32,774 bases of DNA, from the IMG/VR virus record IMGVR_UViG_3300025120_000271, positions 1 to 32,774 of that record; one strand, given 5' to 3'. Below are positions 23,856 to 30,891 of the stretch, in pieces. The DNA comes from a virus. Under the pieces are notes generated by a model. It worked only from the letters and a program-made list of their open reading frames with translations. It did no database searches and was not told the origin of the DNA. A program made the translations under genes and the position numbers. The stretch's first letter is position 1, and the number at the start of each line of letters is the position of its first letter.

Positions 23856-24216
23856 AGCAGGAGAATCTATTAAGTATGTTCCAAAAGGATGGGGATACGA
23901 AAAATGGATTGTCAACTGCGAAAAGTATTGTGGTAAGCTACTTTATATTGTAAAAGATAAAAAGTGTTCTTGGCACTATCACATTAAAAAAGATGAAGTA
24001 TTCTACATTCAAAGTGGTAGGATACGAATTTGCTATGGATGGAATGATGACATTGAGTCATCTACCATAGCAACATTAGAACGTGGAGATAAGTTCCACG
24101 TTCCAGTTGGTATGAGACATCAGATGTACGCTTTAGAGGATACAGAACTATTTGAGTTCAGTACAGAACACTTTGATTCTGATAGTGTTCGTGTTATTCA
24201 AGGAGATACTCTTTGA
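23836..24216 (+). CDS. Cupin-domain sugar enzyme (isomerase/epimerase-like)
   Basis: Cupin motif 1 is complete: HYHIKKDEVFYIQSG (H-x-H-x4-E-x6-G). Motif 2 is GDKFHVPVGMRH (G-x5-P-x-G-x2-H), with Ala where many cupins have Asn. This metal-binding barrel is typical of mannose-6-phosphate isomerase type II tails, sugar isomerases and C3/C5 epimerases. I choose ATG 23836 (MTSSQPRAGES, 126 residues), preceded by AAGGGG; an upstream in-frame ATG at 23785 would add 17 residues and lengthen the overlap with the HAD gene from 20 to 71 bases. It ends 23 bases inside the minus-strand HldD gene. Role inferred from neighbours. Confidence 0.7.
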   Translation: MTSSQPRAGESIKYVPKGWGYEKWIVNCEKYCGKLLYIVKDKKCSWHYHIKKDEVFYIQSGRIRICYGWNDDIESSTIATLERGDKFHVPVGMRHQMYALEDTELFEFSTEHFDSDSVRVIQGDTL

Positions 24217-24985
24217 CAGTTTTGAATTTATAATCACCCCATTCTTTTTTAGCACAAGTATAAGTTTGATACTTACTTTTTAGGTGCTCAGGGAATGGGA
24301 TGTATTCAATTTCTCCAAAATAATGTTCTGCAACACACTCTGCAACATGTTGAAAACTCACTGGATTGCTGGTTCCAAGGTCATAAATGCCAGAACCTTT
24401 ATCATTATCAAGAACAATCTTGATAATATCTCCAACCCAAATAAAGTCTCGTAAAAATTTATCAGAACCTTCAAATAGTTCAAGTTTACCAGTTTCTTCA
24501 ACTTGTTTTGCAAACTTACTTACAGGACTTGCTTGGTTTCCTTTATGATCTTCAGGTGTTCCATAAACATTGAAGTATCTAAATCCTTGAATGAGAGGAA
24601 ATCTATCCATATTATCTTGAACCCAATAATCAATAGTCACTTTGGATAGTGCATAATAATTAAGTGGATTGATGATGCCTTGTTCGTTTCCATATACGGA
24701 AGCGGATGAGGCATATTTTACTGGAATATTATACTTTGCTGCTTTCTCAAATAACCATTGACTAAATTCAATATTGTTAGAGAATATTTTCTTTAGATTA
24801 GTTTCTACAGTTGACGATATTGCACCTTGATGAATGATAAGTTCTACTTCGTCCCATGATTTGAATGTTGATCTAAAATTTAAACAATTATTCTCTTCTA
24901 TTTTAATTACTGTTTTTCCTCTTTGCTCTAAATGAACTAAAAAGTTAGCGCCAATAAATCCCTTTGCACCAGTAAGAATAATCAT
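24194..24985 (-). CDS. hldD: ADP-L-glycero-D-manno-heptose 6-epimerase
   Basis: 263 residues, extended SDR fold. GAKGFIGANF is the NAD(P)-binding GxxGxxG start at the N-terminus; IIHQGAISSTVE matches HldD's IxHxGAxSSTTE; SSASVYG and Y111-ALSK-115 form the catalytic Ser/Tyr-x3-Lys; RYFNVYG...HKGNQAS and LELFEGSDKFLRDFIWVGDI closely follow HldD's RYFNVYGxxxxHKGxxAS and LFEGSxxFxRDFVYVGDV. This enzyme turns ADP-D-glycero- into ADP-L-glycero-beta-D-manno-heptose, the form used by heptosyltransferases. It is encoded on the minus strand and converges on the cupin with a 23-base overlap. It is shorter than bacterial HldD (about 310). Identity of the family is firm; the enzyme may be truncated at the C-terminus. 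Confidence 0.9.
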   Translation of the reverse strand: MIILTGAKGFIGANFLVHLEQRGKTVIKIEENNCLNFRSTFKSWDEVELIIHQGAISSTVETNLKKIFSNNIEFSQWLFEKAAKYNIPVKYASSASVYGNEQGIINPLNYYALSKVTIDYWVQDNMDRFPLIQGFRYFNVYGTPEDHKGNQASPVSKFAKQVEETGKLELFEGSDKFLRDFIWVGDIIKIVLDNDKGSGIYDLGTSNPVSFQHVAECVAEHYFGEIEYIPFPEHLKSKYQTYTCAKKEWGDYKFKTVKEYLLE

Positions 24986-25027
24986 ATAAAATATCTTTCA
25001 GATAAAGTTATATAGTACCATATTTTG

Positions 25028-25044
25028 CAGGTATTTCAAACCTG
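25028..25044 (+). other. Short inverted repeat before the propeller fibre
   Basis: CAGGT (25028-25032) and ACCTG (25040-25044) can pair as a five-base stem with a seven-base loop. It ends at the late box at 25045-25051. Too short to call a terminator; it may mark a regulatory or boundary element. Confidence 0.25.
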
Positions 25045-25051
25045 ATAAATA
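25045..25051 (+). promoter_or_regulatory. T4-type late promoter box (ATAAATA)
   Basis: GATAAATA at 25044-25051 (seven of eight matches), 21 bases before the ATG at 25073. Identical to the box before the giant fibre gene at 7598-7605. Confidence 0.6.
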
Positions 25052-25072
25052 ATAAAAAATACCGCGAATATA

Positions 25073-27187
25073 ATGTCTCAGACAAGGGCACAATTAGTAG
25101 GTGGTGTCGGGTTTTCCACCGCAGATAGTTTAACAGTTCATAATGGGTTAGCAGTTTCTGGTGTTGCCACTGCTATCACATTTGATGGTGATGTTGTTGG
25201 CAATATTACTGGTGTTGCTGCAACATTCACTGGTAATGTTACTGTTGGTGGTGGACTAACTGTTACTGGTATATCTACTTTTAATAATTCTACTAATTTC
25301 CGTGATAATATAACTGCAACCAACATAACACCAACTGTTGATTCAAATTGGAGCTTAGGTACTCAGACCATCAGATGGGCAACAGTTTATTCTGATGAAT
25401 TTATCGGTAATGTAACTGGTGGAACAGTTGCTGGTTCTACAGGAACTTTCACTGGTGTAACAGTTGGATCTGCTGTAACTGCTAATTCAACTGGTATTAT
25501 AGTTGTTGGTGTTGTTACTGCAACTGAATTTACCGGTAATATTACTGGTGTTGCTGCAACATTCACTGGTAATGTTACTGTTGGTGGAACATTAACTTAT
25601 GATGATGTAACCAACGTCGATTCTATTGGTGTTGTCACCGCAAGAAGTGGAATTCAATTTGGACTTGCTGGTGTTGGCGGTTCTGTAAGTGGTACTGGAA
25701 ATGCAAATTTCGCTGGTATTGTAACTGCTACTTCATATTATGGCGATGGATCAAATCTATCTGGTGTTGAGTCTGGTGTTGCTAATTTTGTTGCAAGTGG
25801 TACTATTCCTAATGGTGCTACAGTAGTTATTAACACTGATGGAACTGTTGGTGTTGTTACTTCAACAGTTTCTTCAACTCCAACTACTAGTCCTGAAACG
25901 GCGTTTAATACAAATGGAGACAATGAATCCATCTCAGCTACATATGACTCTGCTAATGGTAAAATAATTGTCGCTTATAGAGATGGTGGTAACTCTGATT
26001 ATGGAACAGCAATTGTAGGAACTATATCTGGCAATTCAATTAGTTTTGGCACCCCAGTAGTGTTTAATAGTGGAGATAGTACATTCATCTCAGCCACATA
26101 TGACTCTGGTAATGGTAAAGTAGTTATTGCTTATAGGAATGTAGGTGGCAATAATTATGGTAACGCGATAGTTGGAACTGTATCTGGTACTAGTATCAGT
26201 TTTGGTTCTGCAGTAGAATTTAATAGTGGACCGACGATACTTATAAGTTCTACATATGACTCTGCTAATGGTAAAGTAGTTATTATTGGTAAGCGTTTAT
26301 CTCAAGGAAGAGCATATGTTGGAACTGTATCTGGCACTAGTATCAGTTTTGGTAGTGAAGTAGTATTTGCTGCATACGATTTGACTTACACCTCAGCCAC
26401 ATATGACTCTGCTAATGGTAAAGTAGTTCTTGCTTATAGCCAGGGCACCACCGCTGGACGAGCAATTGTTGGAACTGTATCAGGTACTAGTATTAGTTTT
26501 GGTTCTGAAGCAACATTTAATGCTGCTAATACCCTATACATCGGATCTGCATATGACTCTGGTAATGGTAAAGTAGTTATTGCTTTCATGGATGGTGGTG
26601 ACTCTAGTAAAGGGAAAGCAATTGTTGGGACCGTAAGTGGTACTGATATCAGTTTTGGTAGTGAAGTAGATGTCAGTGGCACTAGTTATTACAACACAGT
26701 CACATATGACTCTGCTAATGGTAAAGTAGTTCTTGCTTATAGAGATGGTGGTAACTCTGATTATGGAACAGCAATTGTAGGAACTGTATCAGGTACTAGT
26801 ATTAGTTTTGGTTCTGAAGTAGTATTTAATAGTGCATCGACCAATTTTTTGTGCAACGCATATGACCCCAATACTCAACGAGTATTTCTTGGTTACTCTG
26901 ATAGCGGTAATAGTAATCATGGATACTCAGTTCTCGTTAGCACTGTAACTCAAACAACCAACCTAACTGATGAAAACTATATTGGTATTGCAGCAGAAGC
27001 AATATCTAATGGGGCAACTGGTAAAATTAGTATTGCTGGTGGAATCAACTCTGGTCAAACTGGTCTTAGCACTGCTAGAAAACACTTTGTCCTACCTGAT
27101 GGTGGTGGTGTTACCATTGGTGCTATTTTCCCTGTTGTTGTTGCTGGGACTTCTATCTCTGCTACAAAAATTATTGTAAAAGGGTAA
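25073..27187 (+). CDS. Tail fibre with seven tandem propeller-like repeats
   Basis: 704 residues. The N-terminal ~270 residues are fibre shaft (VVGNITGVAATFTGNVTVGG repeated, with TFNNSTNFRDNI). From residue 289 come seven tandem units (next entry) of about 50 residues: ATYDSANGKIIVAY...GTIVG...GTISGNSISFGTPVVF. The unit has the shape of four short strands, and seven units fit a seven-bladed beta-propeller. The last unit diverges (AYDPNTQRVFLGYSDSGN). A C-terminal cap follows (EAISNGATGKISIAGG, then GAIFPVVVAGTSISATKIIVKG), a cap common in phage fibres. Closely similar DNA between units would allow slippage. A sugar-binding propeller is a fair guess. It lies next to the heptose cassette but on the opposite strand to HldD. 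Confidence 0.75.
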   Translation: MSQTRAQLVGGVGFSTADSLTVHNGLAVSGVATAITFDGDVVGNITGVAATFTGNVTVGGGLTVTGISTFNNSTNFRDNITATNITPTVDSNWSLGTQTIRWATVYSDEFIGNVTGGTVAGSTGTFTGVTVGSAVTANSTGIIVVGVVTATEFTGNITGVAATFTGNVTVGGTLTYDDVTNVDSIGVVTARSGIQFGLAGVGGSVSGTGNANFAGIVTATSYYGDGSNLSGVESGVANFVASGTIPNGATVVINTDGTVGVVTSTVSSTPTTSPETAFNTNGDNESISATYDSANGKIIVAYRDGGNSDYGTAIVGTISGNSISFGTPVVFNSGDSTFISATYDSGNGKVVIAYRNVGGNNYGNAIVGTVSGTSISFGSAVEFNSGPTILISSTYDSANGKVVIIGKRLSQGRAYVGTVSGTSISFGSEVVFAAYDLTYTSATYDSANGKVVLAYSQGTTAGRAIVGTVSGTSISFGSEATFNAANTLYIGSAYDSGNGKVVIAFMDGGDSSKGKAIVGTVSGTDISFGSEVDVSGTSYYNTVTYDSANGKVVLAYRDGGNSDYGTAIVGTVSGTSISFGSEVVFNSASTNFLCNAYDPNTQRVFLGYSDSGNSNHGYSVLVSTVTQTTNLTDENYIGIAAEAISNGATGKISIAGGINSGQTGLSTARKHFVLPDGGGVTIGAIFPVVVAGTSISATKIIVKG
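25463..25525 (+). repeat. 63-base segment shared with the S74 fibre gene
   Basis: Identical to 14787-14849. Within this gene a second exact repeat, of 50 bases, occurs at 25202-25251 and 25538-25587. A 35-base piece (25421-25455) also recurs at 28141-28175 in the downstream fibre gene. Confidence 0.8.
25937..26956 (+). repeat. Seven tandem ~50-codon repeats
   Basis: Unit starts are at about 25937, 26093, 26249, 26396, 26546, 26699 and 26855, so spacing is 52, 52, 49, 50, 51 and 52 codons. All lengths are whole codons. Units 1-6 share [A/S/V][T/A]YDS[A/G]NGKV at the start and IVGTVSGTSISFGS near the end; unit 7 is diverged. The DNA is very similar, especially TATGACTCTGCTAATGGTAAAGT. Confidence 0.85.
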
Positions 27188-27210
27188 TAAGTCCATCAAC
27201 TGTTAACAAG

Positions 27211-27239
27211 ACCTCGCAGAGACCCTGCGGGGTTTTATT
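27211..27239 (+). terminator. Terminator before the mosaic fibre gene (copy 1)
   Basis: Stem ACCTCGCAG (27211-27219) with CTGCGGGGT (27225-27233), loop AGACC, one wobble pair, then a T-rich tail (TTTATT). It is nearly identical to the terminator at 29790-29818. Confidence 0.7.
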
Positions 27240-27255
27240 GATTAAAAGGTAATAC

Positions 27256-27263
27256 TATAAATA
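27256..27263 (+). promoter_or_regulatory. Late promoter box (TATAAATA)
   Basis: A perfect TATAAATA 28 bases before the GTG start at 27292 and 17 bases after the terminator stem-loop and tail. It gives the mosaic fibre and its assembly gene their own late transcript. Confidence 0.7.
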
Positions 27264-27291
27264 ATTGATAATAGTAAGGTAATAAGTTGCT

Positions 27292-29463
27292 GTGGCATTA
27301 AACTTTCCAAACAGTCCAGGAATTGGAAGTGTATTTGTAGACACTGATTCTGGATTTAGTTATAAATGGGATGGAACAGTATGGAGTGGGTTTGTTGGAC
27401 AACAACCCAGTGAAATAAAGGCTCTTACTGATATATCAAGTTCCTTTAATGGTGTATTGACGACATTTGCTCTGGCACATGACGGTTCTGCTGTTCATCC
27501 AGTAAACTCTGCTCAATTAAGAGTTGTTCTTGGTGGTGTTGTTCAAGCAGCAGGGTCTGATTATACAATAAGCACTAGTAATATTGTATTCACTACAGCG
27601 CCTATTGCTGCGCTTGATTGTGCGATAACTCTTCTTGGAACTGCATTAGCTCTTAATGTCCCTGCTGATGAATCTGTAACTCCAGGAAAACTTTCTACAG
27701 GTGGTCCAAAATGGAACACTAGTGGAGACGTTTACATTAGTGGTATTGCAACTGCTAATAATGGATTAGTTGTTGGTGTTGGTTTAACTCTTGGCGATAA
27801 CGTTAAGTTAAATCTTGGTACTGGTAGCGATCTACAGATTGTTCACGATGGTTCAAATAGTATCATTGATGATGCTGGAACTGGGTCATTGGTTTTAAAG
27901 TCTGATACTGAAATTAAGTTTTTAAAGAGAACTGGTGATGAAAATATATTAGTAGGAACTCCAGATGGTTCTGTTGGGTTATTCTACGACAATACAAAAC
28001 GTTTTGAAACCACTACTGGTGGAGCATTAGTTTATGGGACAGTTGGTGCTGGACAAACTGCATTAGTTGTTGAAGGTGATGTGAGAGTAACTGGTGTTGT
28101 TACTGCATCTTCGGGATCATTTACTGGTAATGTTACTGTTGGAACAGTTGCTGGTTCTACAGGAACTTTCACTGGCGATGTAGATATTGCAGATAAGATT
28201 GTTCATACTGGTGACACCAATACTTCATTAAGATTTCCTGCTGCTGATACATTTACAGTAGAAACTGCTGGTAGCGAGCGCCTACGAATCAACAGCGGGG
28301 GGAACGTCGCCATCGGCACTGACTCGCCCCAGTCGAAGTTACACGTATCTGCAGAGGTTGACGCTGAATCTTTTCGTCTGCAAAACGACCGTCACACATT
28401 CCGGTTTGATAATGTAAAAACTGGAACGGGTACAAACTGGAATGCTTACCAGCAAGTATTAGAGCACGGCGTAGATACTACCACCCAAGAGTTCATCAAG
28501 TTTGGAAGTGGCAACGACAGTCCAACTAAACGCATTAACTTAGGAACTGCAGAGGATGCTGATTTGATGCATCTGGTGACTAACCAAGTCGGCATCGGCA
28601 CTTCATTGCCCCAGTCGAAGTTGCACGTTCAAGATGTAACCAAAACAGGCACTGCGGTTGGCTCCAACTTAATCTCTAGATTTCTTTCAAACGCTTCTGA
28701 TGGCGATGCTCATATTCAAATTTCAAACGGCGTAGACCACTCTGCCCTCATAGGAATTCAGGATGGAGCGAATATTTACTTTGCTCTCGATGGTACTGAG
28801 CGCCTACGAATCGCTTCAGCAGGACAAATTGGTCTTGGTGGTGCTAACTATGGAACCAGTGGTCAAGTATTGTCCTCTAATGGTTCTGGTAGTGCTCCAA
28901 CTTGGCAAGATGCTGGTGGCGGTTCTTGGAACTTACTTTCAACTACTACTGCTAGTAGTGCTTCAACTGTGGATATTACAAGCAATATTAATAGTACTTA
29001 CAAAAGGTATGTTATTGAATTACTTGGTCTTGTTACGGGGCACAATCAGCTCCGGATGAGTCTATATGTAAATGGTACTCTTAATAGTTCAAACAATTAC
29101 TCTAGCTATTTTGACGGATATTCAGCAAGGGAAGGCCAGTCTGCCAGCAGTAATTCGGCAAGATCCGACAATGCCGGTTATATGCTAATGAATGGTTTGG
29201 ATGGCACTGATAGCGATGGAATAAATGATGGAAGGGTAATATTAAACGATCCGAGCAGATCTAATTTTGATAAATATGTGGTCTTTTCAGAGTATTACTC
29301 AGTAGGTAACGCGGGTAGTAGTTACCCTTCTGTCAATTATGGGCATATGATTGGTGGGATGCGAAATACATCAGGTGGAACATTTGCAAATGTTACTGGC
29401 ATACGCTTTGTTACATATTCCGGTACTATAACTGGTACATTTAAACTTTACGGCATTACTTAA
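27292..29463 (+). CDS. Mosaic tail fibre protein (723 residues)
   Basis: GTG at 27292 gives MALNFPNSPGIGSVF and then SYKWDGTVWSGF, a common cyanophage fibre N-terminus. The shaft includes fibre strands (GDNVKLNLGTGSDLQIVHDG) and a bacterial- and cyanophage-type unit SERLRINSGGNVAIGTDSPQSKLHV, with ERLRIASAG and VGIGTSLPQSKLHV nearby. In 28271-28330 the DNA is clearly GC-richer than its neighbours (32 of 50 bases at 28271-28320), suggesting import. The C-terminal ~170 residues (SWNLLSTTTASSASTVDI... to FKLYGIT) are a separate beta-rich tip domain, also seen in other cyanophage fibres. A gene for an assembly-like protein follows 15 bases later, and near-identical terminators flank the pair. Confidence 0.75.
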   Translation: MALNFPNSPGIGSVFVDTDSGFSYKWDGTVWSGFVGQQPSEIKALTDISSSFNGVLTTFALAHDGSAVHPVNSAQLRVVLGGVVQAAGSDYTISTSNIVFTTAPIAALDCAITLLGTALALNVPADESVTPGKLSTGGPKWNTSGDVYISGIATANNGLVVGVGLTLGDNVKLNLGTGSDLQIVHDGSNSIIDDAGTGSLVLKSDTEIKFLKRTGDENILVGTPDGSVGLFYDNTKRFETTTGGALVYGTVGAGQTALVVEGDVRVTGVVTASSGSFTGNVTVGTVAGSTGTFTGDVDIADKIVHTGDTNTSLRFPAADTFTVETAGSERLRINSGGNVAIGTDSPQSKLHVSAEVDAESFRLQNDRHTFRFDNVKTGTGTNWNAYQQVLEHGVDTTTQEFIKFGSGNDSPTKRINLGTAEDADLMHLVTNQVGIGTSLPQSKLHVQDVTKTGTAVGSNLISRFLSNASDGDAHIQISNGVDHSALIGIQDGANIYFALDGTERLRIASAGQIGLGGANYGTSGQVLSSNGSGSAPTWQDAGGGSWNLLSTTTASSASTVDITSNINSTYKRYVIELLGLVTGHNQLRMSLYVNGTLNSSNNYSSYFDGYSAREGQSASSNSARSDNAGYMLMNGLDGTDSDGINDGRVILNDPSRSNFDKYVVFSEYYSVGNAGSSYPSVNYGHMIGGMRNTSGGTFANVTGIRFVTYSGTITGTFKLYGIT

Positions 29464-29478
29464 TAGGAGAAAACTACA

Positions 29479-29760
29479 ATGACTAGATATCACGCAACAC
29501 CAGAAGGTAATGTACCCTTTACTGCTGAAGAAGAGGCAGAATGGGATGTTATTGATGCACAATATGCTTCTGAAGCAGACACAAGGAAAGCAGAAGAAGT
29601 ACGCAATGAACGCAACCAACTAATCCAACAATCTGATTGGATGGCATGTTCTGATGTAACTATGTCAGATGCATGGAAGACTTATCGCCAAGCATTAAGG
29701 GATATCCCAACACAGACAGAGTTCCCTAACAATGTAACTTGGCCTACCAAACCTTCATAA
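29479..29760 (+). CDS. Tail fibre assembly-like protein (copy 2)
   Basis: 93 residues. It has RNERNQLIQQSDWMACSDV followed by WKTYRQALRDIPTQTEF, the same pattern as the copy at 18473, and a long acidic N-terminus (FTAEEEAEWDVIDAQYASEA). It is preceded by an AGGAGA ribosome site, 15 bases after the fibre stop, and is the last gene before a terminator. The 18473 copy likewise closes the other fibre cluster, so each cluster seems to bring its own small assembly factor, as is usual for fibre-specific chaperones. The function is inferred from the family pattern. Confidence 0.65.
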   Translation: MTRYHATPEGNVPFTAEEEAEWDVIDAQYASEADTRKAEEVRNERNQLIQQSDWMACSDVTMSDAWKTYRQALRDIPTQTEFPNNVTWPTKPS

Positions 29761-29789
29761 AATAGACACTCTATAAACCGTCTACCTTG

Positions 29790-29818
29790 ACCCCGCAGAG
29801 ACCCTGTGGGGTTTTATA
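29790..29818 (+). terminator. Terminator after the second assembly-like gene (copy 2)
   Basis: Stem ACCCCGCAG (29790-29798) with CTGTGGGGT (29804-29812), loop AGACC, then TTTATAAT. It matches 27211-27239 except for two stem bases. A TATAAT at 29815-29820 overlaps the end but has no well-spaced -35. Confidence 0.75.
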
Positions 29819-29820
29819 AT

Positions 29821-29940
29821 ATGTGGAGACACGCAGGAGGGATGACCACCACACACAAATTAATTTTTATTGCTTCGTTCTTCTGGATGATGAACTGGGG
29901 CACCCGTGTAACTGCTGCTGCAATCAATGCTTTATCTTGA
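29821..29940 (+). CDS. Small membrane-segment peptide (39 residues)
   Basis: ATG at 29821 directly after the terminator encodes a 39-residue peptide with one hydrophobic segment (LIFIASFFWMMNW) and a short Ala-rich tail. A second in-frame ATG at 29842 has AGGAGG one base away, too close to be ideal, so the start is uncertain. The stop overlaps the start of the HExxH gene by 14 bases. It could be a small membrane or holin-like peptide or not be translated at all. Confidence 0.4.
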   Translation: MWRHAGGMTTTHKLIFIASFFWMMNWGTRVTAAAINALS

Positions 29941-30394
29941 AACCCGTGGTTATGGATATAGTCAAAGGCGTTGTGAAGATGTAGTTTTTTGGTTCGTCAA
30001 AAAGTATCTTCCACGTCATAAACTTGATATCACAGTTAATCATCGTGGTCTTCTTCGTGAAGGTGTGCATGGGTTGTGTACTGCGATGGATTCTGACTAT
30101 CGTCCAAGAGAATTTGAAATTGAGATGCACAACCGTCTTGATGTTGACAAGTACTTTACTATCCTTCTACACGAACTGTGGCACGTTTATCAACACGTTA
30201 AGGGTCATCTTAAGGATAAGGGAGAGAAACGCTATTGGAGGGGCATAGATCACTCTTATACGAAGTATTCTGACCAACCATGGGAACAAGAAGCAAGAGA
30301 GATGGAAGTAAAACTCTATCATTTATATCTTGGTCTTGATTCTAATTCTTTTGATAAAAACACAATTCTTTCCAATCGCTTGACAGGTTCATGA
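29927..30394 (+). CDS. HExxH metalloprotease-like protein (SprT-like)
   Basis: 155 residues. The zinc-protease motif HELWHVYQH (residues 82-90, HExxH) sits in a hydrophobic helix (TILLHELWHVYQHV), and a likely third ligand region follows with WEQEAREMEV (119-128; E120 or E122). The early part is beta-like (HKLDITVNHRGLLREGVHGLC). Spacing and length resemble small SprT- or Wss1-like proteases. It follows the small hydrophobic ORF and is followed by a promoter (30380-30408) that overlaps its stop. Substrate is unknown; DNA-protein crosslink repair or processing of a structural protein are both possible. Confidence 0.65.
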   Translation: MLYLETRGYGYSQRRCEDVVFWFVKKYLPRHKLDITVNHRGLLREGVHGLCTAMDSDYRPREFEIEMHNRLDVDKYFTILLHELWHVYQHVKGHLKDKGEKRYWRGIDHSYTKYSDQPWEQEAREMEVKLYHLYLGLDSNSFDKNTILSNRLTGS

Positions 30395-30408
30395 ATTCCA
30401 TGTAGACT
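30380..30408 (+). promoter_or_regulatory. Candidate sigma70-type promoter (TTGACA-17-TAGACT)
   Basis: A perfect -35 TTGACA (30380-30385) lies in the end of the HExxH gene, then a 17-base spacer and TAGACT (30403-30408), four of six -10 matches. It mirrors the promoter at 6916, which also sits in the end of the upstream gene. It would drive the small gene at 30455. Confidence 0.5.
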
Positions 30409-30454
30409 ACCTTTGTTCCGGTTAATAGACAAGCTTTAAGTACACTAAGAGATT

Positions 30455-30661
30455 ATGATTACCAAGACTAAAACTGAATTCATTTGTGTAAAACCAAAGA
30501 GTAAAAAAGCAAAGAATCGTTTTGCTAATTTAATGAATGGATTGCATTCTTGTCGTATTGAAAAGCGTGAAGATGGTAAGATGTTCGTTGCATCTATTAG
30601 TGGAAAATACTTCTTTTGGATGCGTGAGTGTAATGACGATCATTGGGACGTTGTTAAATAA
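30455..30661 (+). CDS. Small basic hypothetical protein (68 residues)
   Basis: Lysine-rich N-terminal half (KPKSKKAKNRFANLMN), then beta-like segments with Gly and aromatic residues (MFVASISGKYFFWMRECNDDHWDVV). No domain can be named; the short charged-to-aromatic design suits a small beta-sheet nucleic-acid-associated protein, but this is only a guess. A host-like promoter lies upstream, which suggests early expression. Confidence 0.6.
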   Translation: MITKTKTEFICVKPKSKKAKNRFANLMNGLHSCRIEKREDGKMFVASISGKYFFWMRECNDDHWDVVK

Positions 30662-30690
30662 TCAAAATTATAAATTGAGGTTTTAATTAC

Positions 30691-30891
30691 ATGTATGATC
30701 AGAACACTATTCAAGATAATGAAACTAAGCAAGAGAAGTGGAATCGTGGTTTAGACCTGTTTGTTGAAAGTGTACTAAAACCTGATCCACAACTTCGTCA
30801 ATGTGCTCATAATCAACTTTGTTATCATGAGCTCATGAACGTTCGTGATGATGTGCTAGAGTATTTGAAAACAAAAAGATGTCCAGTATGA
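30691..30891 (+). CDS. Small hypothetical protein (66 residues)
   Basis: Helical and charged, with three cysteines (RQCAHNQLCYH and the C-terminal KRCPV). The start follows GAGG. The stop lies 13 bases beyond the next candidate start. No function recognised. It belongs to a run of small genes between the fibres and the helicase. Confidence 0.55.
   Translation: MYDQNTIQDNETKQEKWNRGLDLFVESVLKPDPQLRQCAHNQLCYHELMNVRDDVLEYLKTKRCPV

Noticed and set aside
25937-26956. CRISPR-like or satellite array
   Set aside because: The repeats preserve the reading frame and encode blade-like units; spacers are not unique sequences.
29787-29820. Promoter TTGACC...TATAAT overlapping the terminator
   Set aside because: The spacing between the hexamers is 22 bases, too long for sigma70; the -10-like bases are part of the terminator tail.
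30669-30676. Late-type box TATAAATT before the gene at 30691
   Set aside because: One mismatch and only about 14 bases from the ATG, shorter than the 21-36 base spacing of the other boxes.
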